Shown here: positions 54,166-63,433 of the stretch, piece after piece | Layout: every line of letters begins with the position of its first letter | Position numbering within the stretch: the stretch's first letter is position 1 | Origin: Streptomyces sp. NBC_00708 | Lineage (GTDB): Bacteria > Actinomycetota > Actinomycetes > Streptomycetales > Streptomycetaceae | Length of the DNA stretch: 64,000 nt | Direction: 5' to 3' | NCBI GenBank assembly: GCA_036226585.1 | Contig: CP108997.1 | Span: forward strand, 248,001-312,000 | Notes under the pieces: model-generated | Databases searched by the model: none | Seen by the model: only the letters and a program-made list of their open reading frames with translations | Told to the model about the DNA's origin: nothing | Made by a program: the position numbers and the translations under genes

Positions 54166-55158
54166 TCAGGCCGCGCCGGTGCGGAAGCGGCGGCGGTAGG
54201 CGGCGGGTGTGGTGGCGATCTGCCGTCGGAACACACGGTGCAGGGTCTCGGCCGACCCGAGACCGGAGGCGGCCGCCACCCGGTCGAGCGGGTCGTCGGT
54301 GGTCTCCAGGAGCCGGCGGGCCGCCTCGATGCGGGCGGACTCCACATAGGCGGCGGGACTGACGCCGGTCTCCTGTTTGAAGACCCGGGCGAAGTGCCGC
54401 TCGCTCAGGCACATCCGCGCCGCGAGCACCGGTGCGGACAGGTCCTCCTCGAGGTGGTCCGCGATCCACAGCCGCAGCTCGTCGATGTCGCGCCGCGAGG
54501 CGGCCGGTCTGCTGAGGGGCACGGAGAACTGGCTCTGTCCGCCCTGCCGTTTGAGGTACATGACCAGCTGCCGTGCCACGGCCAGGGCGGTGTCCTCGCC
54601 CATGTCCTCGGCCACCAGGGCGAGCGCGAGGTCGAGGCAGGCGCTGATGCCGGCCCCGGTCCACACCCGTCCCCGGTCGGCGCGGACGAAGATCGGGTCC
54701 GCGTCGACCGTGACCTCCGGGTGCGCGGCGGCGAGCTGGGCGGCCGTCGACCAGTGGGTGGTCGCCGTCATGCCGTCCAGGAGCCCGGCGGCGGCCAGCA
54801 GGTGCGCGCCCACACACACGGACGCCACCCGCCGGGCGTGCGGGGCGGTCTCCCGCACCCAGGCCACGATGTCCTCGTCGATACGGGCGACGGGCCCGTC
54901 GTCGGTCATGTCGACCGCGCCGGGCACCAGCAGGGTGTCGACCTCCCGGCCCACCTCGTCGAAGGTCAGGTCGGTCAGCAGCCGCACGCCCGCCGAGGTC
55001 CGCACCTCACCGGCTCCGGGCCCGGCGAGCCGGACCTGGTAGCCGGCGCGGCCCCCGGACACCCTGTTGGCCAGGGCGAAGACCTCTGCGGGGCCCGCCA
55101 CGTCGAGCAGGTCGACGGCGGGGAAGACCGCGATGACGACGCGGTGTGCGGTGGACAT
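54166..55158 (-). CDS. GlxA-family transcriptional regulator (DJ-1/PfpI plus AraC HTH)
   Basis: 330 residues. The N-terminal DJ-1/PfpI-like sensor (about 6-170) includes VDTLLVPGAVDM and the cysteine elbow ASVCVGAHLLAAAGLL; the C-terminal AraC-type DNA-binding domain (about 225-325) includes ARMCLSERHFARVFKQETG and RVAAASGLGSAETLHRVF. Related proteins bind small metabolites, and some respond to cyclic dinucleotides. It probably controls the adjacent isochorismatase-fold gene. Confidence 0.92.
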   Translation of the reverse strand: MSTAHRVVIAVFPAVDLLDVAGPAEVFALANRVSGGRAGYQVRLAGPGAGEVRTSAGVRLLTDLTFDEVGREVDTLLVPGAVDMTDDGPVARIDEDIVAWVRETAPHARRVASVCVGAHLLAAAGLLDGMTATTHWSTAAQLAAAHPEVTVDADPIFVRADRGRVWTGAGISACLDLALALVAEDMGEDTALAVARQLVMYLKRQGGQSQFSVPLSRPAASRRDIDELRLWIADHLEEDLSAPVLAARMCLSERHFARVFKQETGVSPAAYVESARIEAARRLLETTDDPLDRVAAASGLGSAETLHRVFRRQIATTPAAYRRRFRTGAA

Positions 55159-55229
55159 GCCTCTATCGTCGCCAACCGCACGCGTGGCCGCAATGACGGT
55201 TCTCTGTCACATTCGGACACCGGTGAGCG

Positions 55230-55259
55230 GGGCGGGCGGCCCCTGCGGACCACCCGCCC
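55230..55259 (-). terminator. Hairpin downstream of the lipoprotein gene
   Basis: GGGCGGG (55230-55236) pairs with CCCGCCC (55253-55259) around 16 nt, 11 nt past the lipoprotein stop on the minus strand. Modest evidence. Confidence 0.35.
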
Positions 55260-55269
55260 GGGACTGCCG

Positions 55270-55854
55270 TCAGCCGGCGGCCGGCCACTCCAGCGGCTCC
55301 TTGGTGAAGCCCTGGCTCAGCTGGACCGCGGCGGCCTTCTGGCCCTCCGGGATCAGGAAGGCCTTGCAGATCTTCTCCGACTGGCCGGCGCTCAGCTTCT
55401 TCTCGGTGTCCGGGGCCGGGCAGTCGGGCCACTTCGCCTCGCCCATGATGACGATGAGCGCCTTGGTGCGTTCGCCCTTGTCGGTCTTGACGACCAGGTC
55501 GTCGTCCATGTCACCGACCTCCATGGCCTTGCCGCTCTTGTGTGTGACGGTCGCCCACACATAGACGGGGATCTTCGGCGCCTCGCCCTTCTCCTTGTCC
55601 AGGCCGGAGTTGTCCATGTCCGCCGTGGTGCCCGTCTCCACCTTGGTGGGCGTCACGGTGAAGGTGGCGCCCTTCGACTTCTGCATGGTGCTTTCCTGCG
55701 GCGGGCTGGCCTCGCCCAGTCGGTAGCTCGTCCTGTCGTCCGAACCCCCGGAGCCCTTCTTGTCGTCCGAGTCGGAACCGTTGCAGCCGGTCAGCACGGC
55801 GGCCAGCACCAGGGCGCCCATCGCCGCGGGCACGGCGCGCGTCCACGTACGCAT
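55270..55854 (-). CDS. Hypothetical lipoprotein
   Basis: 194 residues. Signal peptide MRTWTRAVPAAMGALVLAAV ends in a lipobox LTGC with Cys24, followed by an Asp/Ser/Gly-rich linker to about residue 45. The mature domain (ATFTVTPTKVETGT ... VYVWATVTHKSGKAMEVGD) looks like an immunoglobulin-like or DUF4352-type beta-sandwich and has two cysteines near 152 and 168. Function unknown. It is divergent from the small DUF6381-like gene. Confidence 0.85.
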   Translation of the reverse strand: MRTWTRAVPAAMGALVLAAVLTGCNGSDSDDKKGSGGSDDRTSYRLGEASPPQESTMQKSKGATFTVTPTKVETGTTADMDNSGLDKEKGEAPKIPVYVWATVTHKSGKAMEVGDMDDDLVVKTDKGERTKALIVIMGEAKWPDCPAPDTEKKLSAGQSEKICKAFLIPEGQKAAAVQLSQGFTKEPLEWPAAG

Positions 55855-56049
55855 ATCTCTCGTTCCCCGTTTCACATGCTCATGTCGTCCGGCGGGCGAA
55901 ACAACTCCCCCGGCCGGGCTCTGCGTTCGAGCGTACGATCCTGCCAGAACGGGTACCGCGAGGAGCGGGCGGGGCGGTTCGAGATGCGGGGCCGCACGCA
56001 CACTGATTCGCTGGAAGGGTCGGCTGTCCTCCGAGCCCCGGGAGTGATC

Positions 56050-56238
56050 ATGAGTGTTGCGGACGAAACCGGCGGACGGGCCCAGCGCATCCGGGCCAAG
56101 GCGGAGGAGATGCAGGAGGCCGCCGACCGCGCCGCGGACCCGCGGGAGCGGCAGCGCCTCCAGGACAAGGCGCGCCGGCTCCGGGAGCGGAGCGACCAGG
56201 TGACCACCCAGGGCGATCACGGGACGAACGCGCTCTGA
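56050..56238 (+). CDS. Small hydrophilic protein (DUF6381-like)
   Basis: 62 residues, highly charged and helical: RAQRIRAKAEEMQEAADRAA and RQRLQDKARRLRERSDQ, probably a coiled coil. It resembles small streptomycete proteins annotated DUF6381. ATG 56050 has GGGAGTG upstream. It converges with the next gene, 27 bp away. Function unknown. Confidence 0.8.
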   Translation: MSVADETGGRAQRIRAKAEEMQEAADRAADPRERQRLQDKARRLRERSDQVTTQGDHGTNAL

Positions 56239-56265
56239 CCCGTCCGGAGCCGGCGGCCCCGTGTC

Positions 56266-56670
56266 TCACTGGGTGAAGCGGGGCAGCCACTTCACCTGGT
56301 AGTCGGGGTGGCCCGCGTTCTCCGCGGCCAGCTGGCGGACCACGAAGCCGAGGCCGAAGGCCCGGCCGGACGCGAAGTCGCGCTGCGGGCGGTCGACGTC
56401 CAGTGCGGCCACCTCGGCGTACTCGTCCAGGAGGACCCGGCTGGTCTCGATGCGCTGGAGCGTCCTGGCCGGGTCCTGCCGGACGATGTGCCGGTCGTAG
56501 TCGTGGCCGTGCGTGCGCAGGGTGAAGGCGATCGCGCCACCCCGGTCGTGGATCTCGCCGGGCGTCTCGGCCGGGCACCGCCACGCCTCGCCGCCGGCCA
56601 CCCGCGCGAGGTCCTCTTCCTCGTCCAGGCGCGCCCGCACGAACGCGACGAGGTCGGAATTGTCTGTCAT
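56266..56670 (-). CDS. DUF6221-like hypothetical protein
   Basis: 134 residues. The start (DLVAFVRARLDEEEDLAR) and an H-D-x-D-R-H-I-V-RQDPARTLQRIE block, followed by a C-terminal WLPRF, match the DUF6221 family found in actinomycetes and their phages. Function unknown. ATG 56670 is chosen to give the family start; GAAGG lies 12 nt upstream. A lone member, not part of a visible prophage. Confidence 0.82.
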   Translation of the reverse strand: MTDNSDLVAFVRARLDEEEDLARVAGGEAWRCPAETPGEIHDRGGAIAFTLRTHGHDYDRHIVRQDPARTLQRIETSRVLLDEYAEVAALDVDRPQRDFASGRAFGLGFVVRQLAAENAGHPDYQVKWLPRFTQ

Positions 56671-56737
56671 CCGGTTTCGCATCCTTCCGCTCGGCCCCAC
56701 CCCCTGGGGGCCGAGCTGGACACTATCCCGCCGCGCC

Positions 56738-57184
56738 TCAGTGGCTCCCGTCGACGGGCTCCAGCACGAAGACCGGAATCTGCCGGTCCGTCTTCTTCTG
56801 GTAGTCGGCGTAGTCGGGGAACGCCTCGACCGCGCGCTCCCACCACCGGGCCTTCTCCTCGCCGGTGACCTCGCGCGCCGTCATGTCGCGGCGCGCCGGG
56901 CCGTCCTGGAGTTCGGCGCGGGGGTCGGCCTTGAGGTTGTGGTACCAGACCGGGTGGGTCGGGGCCCCGCCCTGGGACGCGACCACCGCGTACCGGCCGT
57001 CGTGCTCGACGCGCATGAGCGGGGTCTTGCGGATCTTCCCGGACTTGGCGCCCACGGTCGTCAGGACGATGACGGGCATGCCGCGCATCGTCGTCCCTTC
57101 GGTGCCGCCCGAGCTCTCGTACTGCTCGACCTGGTCGCGGACCCACTGCGCGGGACTCGGTTCGTACTCGCCCTGGAGAGGCAT
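56738..57184 (-). CDS. Deazaflavin-dependent nitroreductase-family protein (Ddn-like)
   Basis: 148 residues of the F420-dependent Ddn/split-barrel family: [42 protein letters not shown] (blocks VGAKSGK and [12 protein letters not shown]), [20 protein letters not shown], and a C-terminal [22 protein letters not shown]. It probably binds F420 and reduces quinone-like or nitro compounds. ATG 57184 has GGGAAAGAG upstream. Confidence 0.92.
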   Translation of the reverse strand: MPLQGEYEPSPAQWVRDQVEQYESSGGTEGTTMRGMPVIVLTTVGAKSGKIRKTPLMRVEHDGRYAVVASQGGAPTHPVWYHNLKADPRAELQDGPARRDMTAREVTGEEKARWWERAVEAFPDYADYQKKTDRQIPVFVLEPVDGSH

Positions 57185-57299
57185 GCGCTCTTTCCCATCG
57201 TCGTCCGGTCCGGCCGTGGCATGTCGTCGGCCGGGCACCTCATCATGGCTTCAACGACTTCCGGCGCCGGGAAAATCCTTCCCGGCCGTCGTGTCGCGG

Positions 57300-58013
57300 T
57301 CAGGAGCGGGCGGCGCCGTAGCGGACCGTGACCTTCTCGAAGCCGAGGGAGCCGAGCAGGCCCTGGAGCATCGCGGTGGTGTTCTTCTCCGCGCGCCGCG
57401 TCAGGCCGCTCTCCTCGGCGGCGTCGCCGATGTGGCGTACGGCCAGCTGGTTGACCGCCTGTTCGCTGCCGGGGTTGTCGGAGAAGAAGTCGCCGAGCCG
57501 GTCGAGGATGCCGCGCTGCTTGGACACCGCGTAGGAGCGGTCGGGGTCGAGCGCCGGCTTGCCCAGGACCGCGTGCGGGAGCCGGAGTTCGGCGGTGCTG
57601 CGGTCCTCGTCGACGACCACTCCCCCGCTCGTCACCCGGCCCAGGTCGACGTACGCGGACACGGTGCCGGCGCCGACGTACAGCGTGCGGGTGCCGCGGA
57701 TCGCGTCGGGGACGTACTTGGTGTCCTTCTCCAGGTCGACGACGACCTGGAAGTTGCCGGCCGCCGCCTCGTACCTGCTCATGTCCTGGATCGATTTGAG
57801 CACCGCGGGCCCCGTGCGGTCGTGGGTCTCCTCGCCCAGTAAGTCGCCCAGTCCGGGCAGCAGGCTCAGGCGCGTGCCGAGGAACAGCAGGGCCAGCGCG
57901 GCCGCGCAGAAGGCGGCGGCGCGGCGCAGGCGCCGGCCGCGACGACGGCGGGTGCCGTCGTCGGCCGGTCCGGGCTTCGTGGACGGTTCTGTCGCCGAGT
58001 CGGTGGAGGTCAT
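57300..58013 (-). CDS. DUF4230-domain membrane-anchored protein
   Basis: 237 residues: a short Arg-rich cytoplasmic start, one membrane anchor (about 32-50, AAAFCAAALALLFLGTRLSL), and an extracytoplasmic DUF4230 domain (VLKSIQDMSRYEAAAGNFQVVVDLE, TLYVGAGTVSAYVDLG). Function unknown. Codon 58 is TTA, which makes translation potentially bldA-dependent. Confidence 0.87.
   Translation of the reverse strand: MTSTDSATEPSTKPGPADDGTRRRRGRRLRRAAAFCAAALALLFLGTRLSLLPGLGDLLGEETHDRTGPAVLKSIQDMSRYEAAAGNFQVVVDLEKDTKYVPDAIRGTRTLYVGAGTVSAYVDLGRVTSGGVVVDEDRSTAELRLPHAVLGKPALDPDRSYAVSKQRGILDRLGDFFSDNPGSEQAVNQLAVRHIGDAAEESGLTRRAEKNTTAMLQGLLGSLGFEKVTVRYGAARS
57840..57842 (-). promoter_or_regulatory. TTA codon in the DUF4230 gene
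   Basis: In frame with ATG 58013 this is codon 58 (G-D-L-L context), encoded TTA then CTG. A candidate bldA-dependent step. Confidence 0.85.
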
Positions 58014-58083
58014 AGTGCTCGTATGACCCGGCCGGCCGGGTTCACGCCGGGAAGGCGGCCCCGGGAACCCTCACACGTCTCGC

Positions 58084-58599
58084 TCAGGCCCCGGTGACGC
58101 CGTCCAGCCGCTCTCGTACCAGATCGGCGTGGCCGATGTGGCGCGCGTACTCGCCGATCATGTGGACGTGCACGAGACGCAGGGAAAAGACCTCCCCGTT
58201 GTGGGTGAACGTATCGTCCAGCGAGGCACCGGCGATGATCTCGTCGGCGAGCCGGCACTCCTCGACCAGCCGGGCGTAGTCGTCGGCGGCCGCGGCCGGG
58301 TCGAGGTCCTCGAAGTCCGCGTCCTTGCCCTGGGCGGGGTCGTACATCGGTGCGAGCTCCTGACCGCCGAACCGCTCCCGGAACCAGGTGCGTTCGACCT
58401 TGGCCATGTGGCGCAGGAGCCCGAGCAGGGCCAGGTTCGAGGGGGGCACGGTTCGTTCGGCGAGCTGTTCACCGGTCAGACCGGCGCATTTCTGCAACAG
58501 GGTGGAGCGGAACCAGTTCAGGTATCCGGTGAGCGTCTCCCGCTCGTCGGCGACGAGCGAGCCGGGCGTACGCGTGGCGTCAGGGGCTGTCCAGGTCAT
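58084..58599 (-). CDS. DinB/DUF664-family protein
   Basis: 171 residues of the DinB four-helix fold. Putative metal-ligand histidines are in LRHMAKVERTWF, VHVHMIGEYARHIGHADLVRE and the first helix. In mycothiol-containing actinomycetes such proteins include mycothiol-dependent transferases; the role here is unassigned. The start is uncertain: no clear ribosome site precedes ATG 58599 and a GTG lies at 58614. Confidence 0.86.
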   Translation of the reverse strand: MTWTAPDATRTPGSLVADERETLTGYLNWFRSTLLQKCAGLTGEQLAERTVPPSNLALLGLLRHMAKVERTWFRERFGGQELAPMYDPAQGKDADFEDLDPAAAADDYARLVEECRLADEIIAGASLDDTFTHNGEVFSLRLVHVHMIGEYARHIGHADLVRERLDGVTGA

Positions 58600-58640
58600 C
58601 CGGTGATCATGCACGCCGAACAGCCGTGCGCACGAGCCCT

Positions 58641-59423
58641 TTACCGCCCCGCGCTGTACTCGGTGTCGTCCGAGGTGGAGCGTGTGAAGGACGTCGTGAC
58701 GCTGCCGAGGAGGCCGAGGACCAGGAAGAGGACCACCAGGGCCTTGCCTCCGGTGCTCATGACCAGCGGCCTGGTGGCGGAGCGCGGCTGTCCCTGCGGT
58801 ACGGAGAGGGCGTCGTCGCCGAAGAGTGCCTTGGGGTAGGCCGGGCTGAGCAGCGAGAAGTAGGCGGCGACCCGCATCTCGTAGCGCAGGGTGGCCGCCG
58901 TGGCCTCGAAGAGGGGCCGGGGCATGCGGCCGAGGATCAGGGTGATCAGCCACCACAGGACCGCCAGGGCCCACCAGCCGGAGGTGACGAGGCCCTGCAC
59001 GATCGCGGCGGGGATGACCAGGAACAGCCGGAAGAAGACGGCGAGCCGGTTCAGCCGGGTCGGCCGGACGTCGATGCGCACCGGGTACTGCGGCGGCTGG
59101 GACAGCGTGAACGGCGGGTAGCTGTCGACGAGCAGCATGGCGCTCGCGCCCACCCTGGTCCGGTAGGCCAGCACCTGGGCGAGGAAGCGGTAGACGGGCC
59201 CGGGGAGCCGGGCGAGGGCCAGCGCGGCGAACCAGCCGAAGATCAGCGTGAAGAAGGCCGCGATCTCCAGGAAGAACAGCACGACGGCGTGCGGGATCAG
59301 CAGGAGCAGCCGGAAGAAGACGGTGAGCCGCCGTTGGCGTGCGGGTTCGACGATGTCCAGCTCGGGCCGGAACTCGTCCGCGTCCCCCGCGCGTGGAACC
59401 GGGCTCCACTGGGCGTCCGTCAT
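58641..59423 (-). CDS. DUF4389 membrane protein
   Basis: 260 residues with two DUF4389 units, each with the same pattern of RLTVFFRLLLLIPHAVVLFF and RLAVFFRLFLVIPAAIVQG plus a following helix pair, and a final single helix near residue 235. The duplication is clear by eye. Function unknown. GAAGAGGAG precedes ATG 59423. Confidence 0.9.
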   Translation of the reverse strand: MTDAQWSPVPRAGDADEFRPELDIVEPARQRRLTVFFRLLLLIPHAVVLFFLEIAAFFTLIFGWFAALALARLPGPVYRFLAQVLAYRTRVGASAMLLVDSYPPFTLSQPPQYPVRIDVRPTRLNRLAVFFRLFLVIPAAIVQGLVTSGWWALAVLWWLITLILGRMPRPLFEATAATLRYEMRVAAYFSLLSPAYPKALFGDDALSVPQGQPRSATRPLVMSTGGKALVVLFLVLGLLGSVTTSFTRSTSDDTEYSAGR

Positions 59424-59586
59424 GTCGCTCCTCTTCGGCGGTGACCCGCGCGGCCGGGCCCGCGCCCGCCCGCGACCTTGGCGGCCGGGCGGGCCTCGCG
59501 GCACGCCCGGTGTCTCCCACCGTCGGGCGCGGGGCGGCGGTCCGCAATCGGCCGCGGGCCGATCGGGTAGCCGGACCGCCGCGGGG

Positions 59587-60333
59587 TCAGCGCTTGGCGG
59601 AACGGCGGCGGGCCGCCTTGCGGCGGACTCCGTGCCGCAGCCGCGACCAGGCCGACGCGGATGCCGCGGTGCGCCGGGGCGTGGCCCGGGGGCGGGTCCC
59701 GGTCTTCTTGCGCGGCTCCCTCTTCTTGTCCTGCGCGGCCGTCTTGCGCGGCTCGGCCTTCGGACGGGTTCCGGTCTTCGGGCGGCCGTTCTTCGGGCGC
59801 CGGGTCTTCCGGGCCGCCGGGGCACGGACCGGCTCCTCCGCGAGGACGTGGTAACGGTGGCTCAGGCGCCGCCCCACCAGCAGGTAGGCGAGCAGAGCAC
59901 CCGCGGTGTTGAGGATGACGTCGTCCACGTCGAAGGCGCGGCCCCGGACGACCGCTCCCTGCACCAGCTCCACGAGGACGATGACCAGCACCGTCAGCAC
60001 GAACATGCGGAGCATCCTGAGCTTTCGCGGGACGAGGATGGGCAGCAGGATGCCGAAGGGCATGCCCAGCACCAGGTTGCCCCCGGCCTGCTTGCACGCG
60101 GCGAGGAACGTGTAGTCCTCGGCGTACTGCCGCAGCGAGCGGCCCGGGTGCAGGTTCGACTTCACGAGCTCCTCGGAGGCGGGCGACGGGGTGAGCGTCA
60201 CCTTCGCCAGTACCACCGAGAATCCGACCATGGCCACGAAGGCCAGCACGAGAATGGAGACGCGCAGCAGAAGCCGCCCCCACCCTCTGCTCCGCGTTCC
60301 GTCGTGTTCGGGTCCTGCCGCCGCTGCGTCCAT
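59587..60333 (-). CDS. VanZ-family membrane protein with basic tail
   Basis: 248 residues. About 20-165 form the VanZ-like membrane domain (LLLRVSILVLAFVAMVGFSV, NLVLGMPFGILLPIL, VELVQGAVVRGRAFDVDDVILNTAG). Residues 180-248 are an Arg/Lys/Pro/Thr-rich cytoplasmic tail. VanZ gives low-level teicoplanin resistance in enterococci, but most homologues have unknown roles in the envelope. The ATG is chosen from hydropathy; an upstream extension is low-complexity. Confidence 0.88.
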   Translation of the reverse strand: MDAAAAGPEHDGTRSRGWGRLLLRVSILVLAFVAMVGFSVVLAKVTLTPSPASEELVKSNLHPGRSLRQYAEDYTFLAACKQAGGNLVLGMPFGILLPILVPRKLRMLRMFVLTVLVIVLVELVQGAVVRGRAFDVDDVILNTAGALLAYLLVGRRLSHRYHVLAEEPVRAPAARKTRRPKNGRPKTGTRPKAEPRKTAAQDKKREPRKKTGTRPRATPRRTAASASAWSRLRHGVRRKAARRRSAKR

Positions 60334-60463
60334 GGGCGACGGATGCCCCGCACGTGCGGGACCACACCCGTCGCGCCGTGCGGGGCGCGGGCCGCGGCGG
60401 CAGACTGGTCGCGACGGGCCGGCCGCACAGGGCCCGGCGTACCCGGACGAATGCGGAGACCTC

Positions 60464-61993
60464 ATGACGGGCGATCACGCGCACGCACCCCTGAGCTGCC
60501 TGGTCACCGGCGCCACCGGCTATATCGGCGGCCGGCTGGTGCCGGAGCTGCTGGCCGCGGGGCACCGGGTGCGGTGCCTGGCCCGCGCCCCGGAGAAGCT
60601 GCGCGACCACCCCTGGGCCGGGGAGGTCGAGACGGTCCGGGGCGACGTCACGGACGCGGCGTCGCTCGCCCCGGCGATGGACGGCATCGACGTGGCGTAC
60701 TACCTGGTGCACGCGCTGACGACCGGGGCCGGCTTCGAGGAGACCGACCGGCGGGCCGCCGCCGCCTTCGCGGAGCAGGCACGGGCCGCGGGCGTCGGCC
60801 GCATCGTCTATCTGGGCGGCCTCACCCCCGAAGGCGTGCCCGACCACGCGTTGTCGCCGCATCTGCGCTCGCGGGCCGAAGTCGGCCGCATCCTGCTGGA
60901 GTCGGGCGTCCCGACCACCGCGCTGCGGGCCGCCGTCATCATCGGATCGGGCTCCGCCTCCTTCGAGATGCTGCGCTACCTCACCGAGCGGCTGCCGGTC
61001 ATGGTGACGCCGAGCTGGGTGTCGACGCGGATCCAGCCGATCGCCGTGCGCGATGTGCTGCGCTATCTGGTGGGCAGCGCCCGCATGCCCCGGGACGTGA
61101 ACCGCACGTTCGACATCGGTGGTCCCGACGTCCTCACGTACCGCGACATGATGCAGCGCTACGCGGAGGTGGCCCAGCTGCCGCACCGGCTGATCCTGCC
61201 CGTGCCGATGCTGTCACCGGGGCTGTCCAGCCACTGGGTCGGGCTCATCACGCCCGTGCCCGCGTCGATCGCCCGGCCGCTCGCCGAGTCCCTGCGGTAC
61301 GAGGTGGTGTGCCGGGAGCACGACATCACGGGCTACGTCCCCGACGGCGCGGGGCAGCCGTTCGATTTCAACACGGCGCTGCGGCTGGCCCTGCAACGGG
61401 TGCGCGAGGCCCGGGTCACCACCCGGTGGTCCTCCGCATCGGTGCCGGGCGTGCCCAGCGACCCGCTGCCGACCGACCCGGACTGGGCGGGCGGCAGCCT
61501 GTACACGGATGTGCGCGAACGGGCCGTCGACGCCTCGCCCGAGGCCCTGTGGCGGGTGGTCGAGGGCATCGGCGGGGAACACGGCTGGTACTCGTTCCCG
61601 CTGGCCTGGGCGGTGCGCGGCTGGCTCGACCGGCTGGTCGGCGGGGTCGGGCTGCGGCGCGGGCGGCGCGACACCGACCGGCTGCGGGTGGGCGACTCGC
61701 TGGACTTCTGGCGCGTCGAGGAGATCGAACCGGGTCACCTGCTGCGGCTGCGCGCCGAGATGCGGCTGCCGGGCCCGGCCTGGCTGGAGATGTACGTGGA
61801 ACCGGACGGGGAGGGCCGGTCGCGCTACCGGCAGCGGGCCCTGTTCCATCCGCGCGGGCTGTTCGGTCACGCGTACTGGTGGAGCGTCTCGCCCTTCCAC
61901 GCCCTCGTGTTCGGCGGGATGGCGCGCAATATCGCGCGGGCCGCGGAAACGCGTACGTCACCCGGACGGGCGGTACCCGCGGTGTCGCCCTGA
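60464..61993 (+). CDS. SDR-family NAD(P)-binding protein with DUF2867 domain
   Basis: 509 residues. The N-terminal atypical SDR domain has the nucleotide motif VTGATGYIGGRL (14-25). The C-terminal part (about 340-490, DASPEALWRVVEGIGGEHGWYSF ... RQRALFHPRGLFGHAYWWSVSPFH) is an SRPBCC-like DUF2867 domain. The pairing is widespread in actinomycetes; the substrate is not known. GCGGAG precedes the ATG. Confidence 0.9.
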   Translation: MTGDHAHAPLSCLVTGATGYIGGRLVPELLAAGHRVRCLARAPEKLRDHPWAGEVETVRGDVTDAASLAPAMDGIDVAYYLVHALTTGAGFEETDRRAAAAFAEQARAAGVGRIVYLGGLTPEGVPDHALSPHLRSRAEVGRILLESGVPTTALRAAVIIGSGSASFEMLRYLTERLPVMVTPSWVSTRIQPIAVRDVLRYLVGSARMPRDVNRTFDIGGPDVLTYRDMMQRYAEVAQLPHRLILPVPMLSPGLSSHWVGLITPVPASIARPLAESLRYEVVCREHDITGYVPDGAGQPFDFNTALRLALQRVREARVTTRWSSASVPGVPSDPLPTDPDWAGGSLYTDVRERAVDASPEALWRVVEGIGGEHGWYSFPLAWAVRGWLDRLVGGVGLRRGRRDTDRLRVGDSLDFWRVEEIEPGHLLRLRAEMRLPGPAWLEMYVEPDGEGRSRYRQRALFHPRGLFGHAYWWSVSPFHALVFGGMARNIARAAETRTSPGRAVPAVSP

Positions 61994-62059
61994 GCGATGC
62001 GTCCCGGGGCGGCAGGGTAGCGGCAGCATGACTGTCCCCGCCTCTTCCGGAGTTGCCCC

Positions 62060-63433
62060 ATGACCGTTGCGGTCGTCCTGTTCACCGCCGATCTCCGCCT
62101 GCACGACCATCCGCCGCTGCGGGCCGCGCTCGCCTCGGCCGACGAGATCGTGCCTCTGTTCGTCCGGGACAGCGCGATCGAGGCGGCCGGTTTCGACGCC
62201 CCGAACCGGCGCGCCTTCCTCGCCGACTGTCTGCGCGACCTCGACGCCGGGCTGCGCGAGCGGGGCGGCCGGCTGGTCATCCGCTCCGGGGACGTGGCCG
62301 AGGAGGTGTGCGCGGTCGCCTCGCAGGCCGGTGCGGACGAGGTCCATGTGGCGGCGGGCGTCAGCGCGTACACCCGGCGCCGCGAGGAGCGGCTGCGCGA
62401 GGCGCTGGAGTCCGGCGGGCGCCGGCTGCGCGTCCACGACGGGGTGGTCACCGCGGTGGCTCCCGGCGCGGTGACGCCCGCTTCCTCGGACCACTTCGCC
62501 GTGTTCACCCCGTACTTCCGGCGCTGGTCGGGGGAAGGGTTGCGCGAGGTGTTCGGTGCGCCGCGTGCGGTACGGGTGCCGGAGGGGCCGCGGTCGGAGA
62601 AGGTGCCGGCCCGAAGCGGCGTGTCCGGCGTGTCGGAAGGGCTCCCGGAGGGCGGGGAGCAGGCGGCGCGCAAGGCGTTCACGGCCTGGCGGCGGCGCGG
62701 GCTCGCCGCGTACGAGGAGCGGCACGACGACCTGGCGGGCGACGGCACCTCGCGCCTCTCGCCGCATCTGCACTTCGGCACCCTGTCCCCCGTCGAGCTG
62801 GTGCACCGGTCGCGCGACGCCGGCGGCGCCGGGGCCGAGGCATTCGTACGGCAGCTGTGCTGGCGCGAGTTCCACTACCAGGTCCTCGCGGCCCGGCCCG
62901 CCGCGTCCTGGGAGAACTACCGTGACAAGCAGGACCGTTGGCGCTCCGAGAAGGAGGCGGCCGACGAGGTCGAGGCGTGGCGCGAGGGGCGCACCGGCTA
63001 TCCGGTGGTCGACGCCGCGATGCGCCAGCTGCGCCACGAGGGCTGGATGCACAACCGGGGCCGGCTGCTCACCGCCTCGTTCCTGACGAAGACGCTCTAC
63101 GTGGACTGGCGTGTGGGCGCACGGCACTTCCTGGATCTCCTGGTGGACGGCGACATCGCGAACAACCAGATGAACTGGCAGTGGATGGCCGGTACCGGGA
63201 CCGACAGCCGGCCCAACCGGGTGCTCAATCCGGTGGTGCAGGCCAAGCGGCTCGACCCGGACGGGGCGTACGTACGGCGCTGGGTGCCGGAGCTGGCGTC
63301 ACTGTCCGGGTCCGCCGTGCACGAGCCGTGGAAGCTGCGGGGCGAGGAGCGGGACCGGCTGGACTATCCGGAGCCCGTGGTGGACCTGTCCGAGGGGCTG
63401 GACCGGTTCCGGCGAGCGCGCGGTCTGGAGTGA
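62060..63433 (+). CDS. phr: Deoxyribodipyrimidine photolyase (cryptochrome/photolyase family)
   Basis: Light-driven repair of UV-induced pyrimidine dimers, 457 residues. The N-terminal antenna domain starts VAVVLFTADLRLHDHPPL. The FAD-binding domain has SRLSPHLHFGTLSP, WREFHYQVL, GYPVVDAAMRQLRHEGWMHNR, FLTKTLYVDWRVGARHF and NNQMNWQWMAGTGTDSRPNR. These fit a class I CPD photolyase. GGAG lies 7 nt before the ATG. The next gene starts within its stop codon. Confidence 0.94.
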   Translation: MTVAVVLFTADLRLHDHPPLRAALASADEIVPLFVRDSAIEAAGFDAPNRRAFLADCLRDLDAGLRERGGRLVIRSGDVAEEVCAVASQAGADEVHVAAGVSAYTRRREERLREALESGGRRLRVHDGVVTAVAPGAVTPASSDHFAVFTPYFRRWSGEGLREVFGAPRAVRVPEGPRSEKVPARSGVSGVSEGLPEGGEQAARKAFTAWRRRGLAAYEERHDDLAGDGTSRLSPHLHFGTLSPVELVHRSRDAGGAGAEAFVRQLCWREFHYQVLAARPAASWENYRDKQDRWRSEKEAADEVEAWREGRTGYPVVDAAMRQLRHEGWMHNRGRLLTASFLTKTLYVDWRVGARHFLDLLVDGDIANNQMNWQWMAGTGTDSRPNRVLNPVVQAKRLDPDGAYVRRWVPELASLSGSAVHEPWKLRGEERDRLDYPEPVVDLSEGLDRFRRARGLE

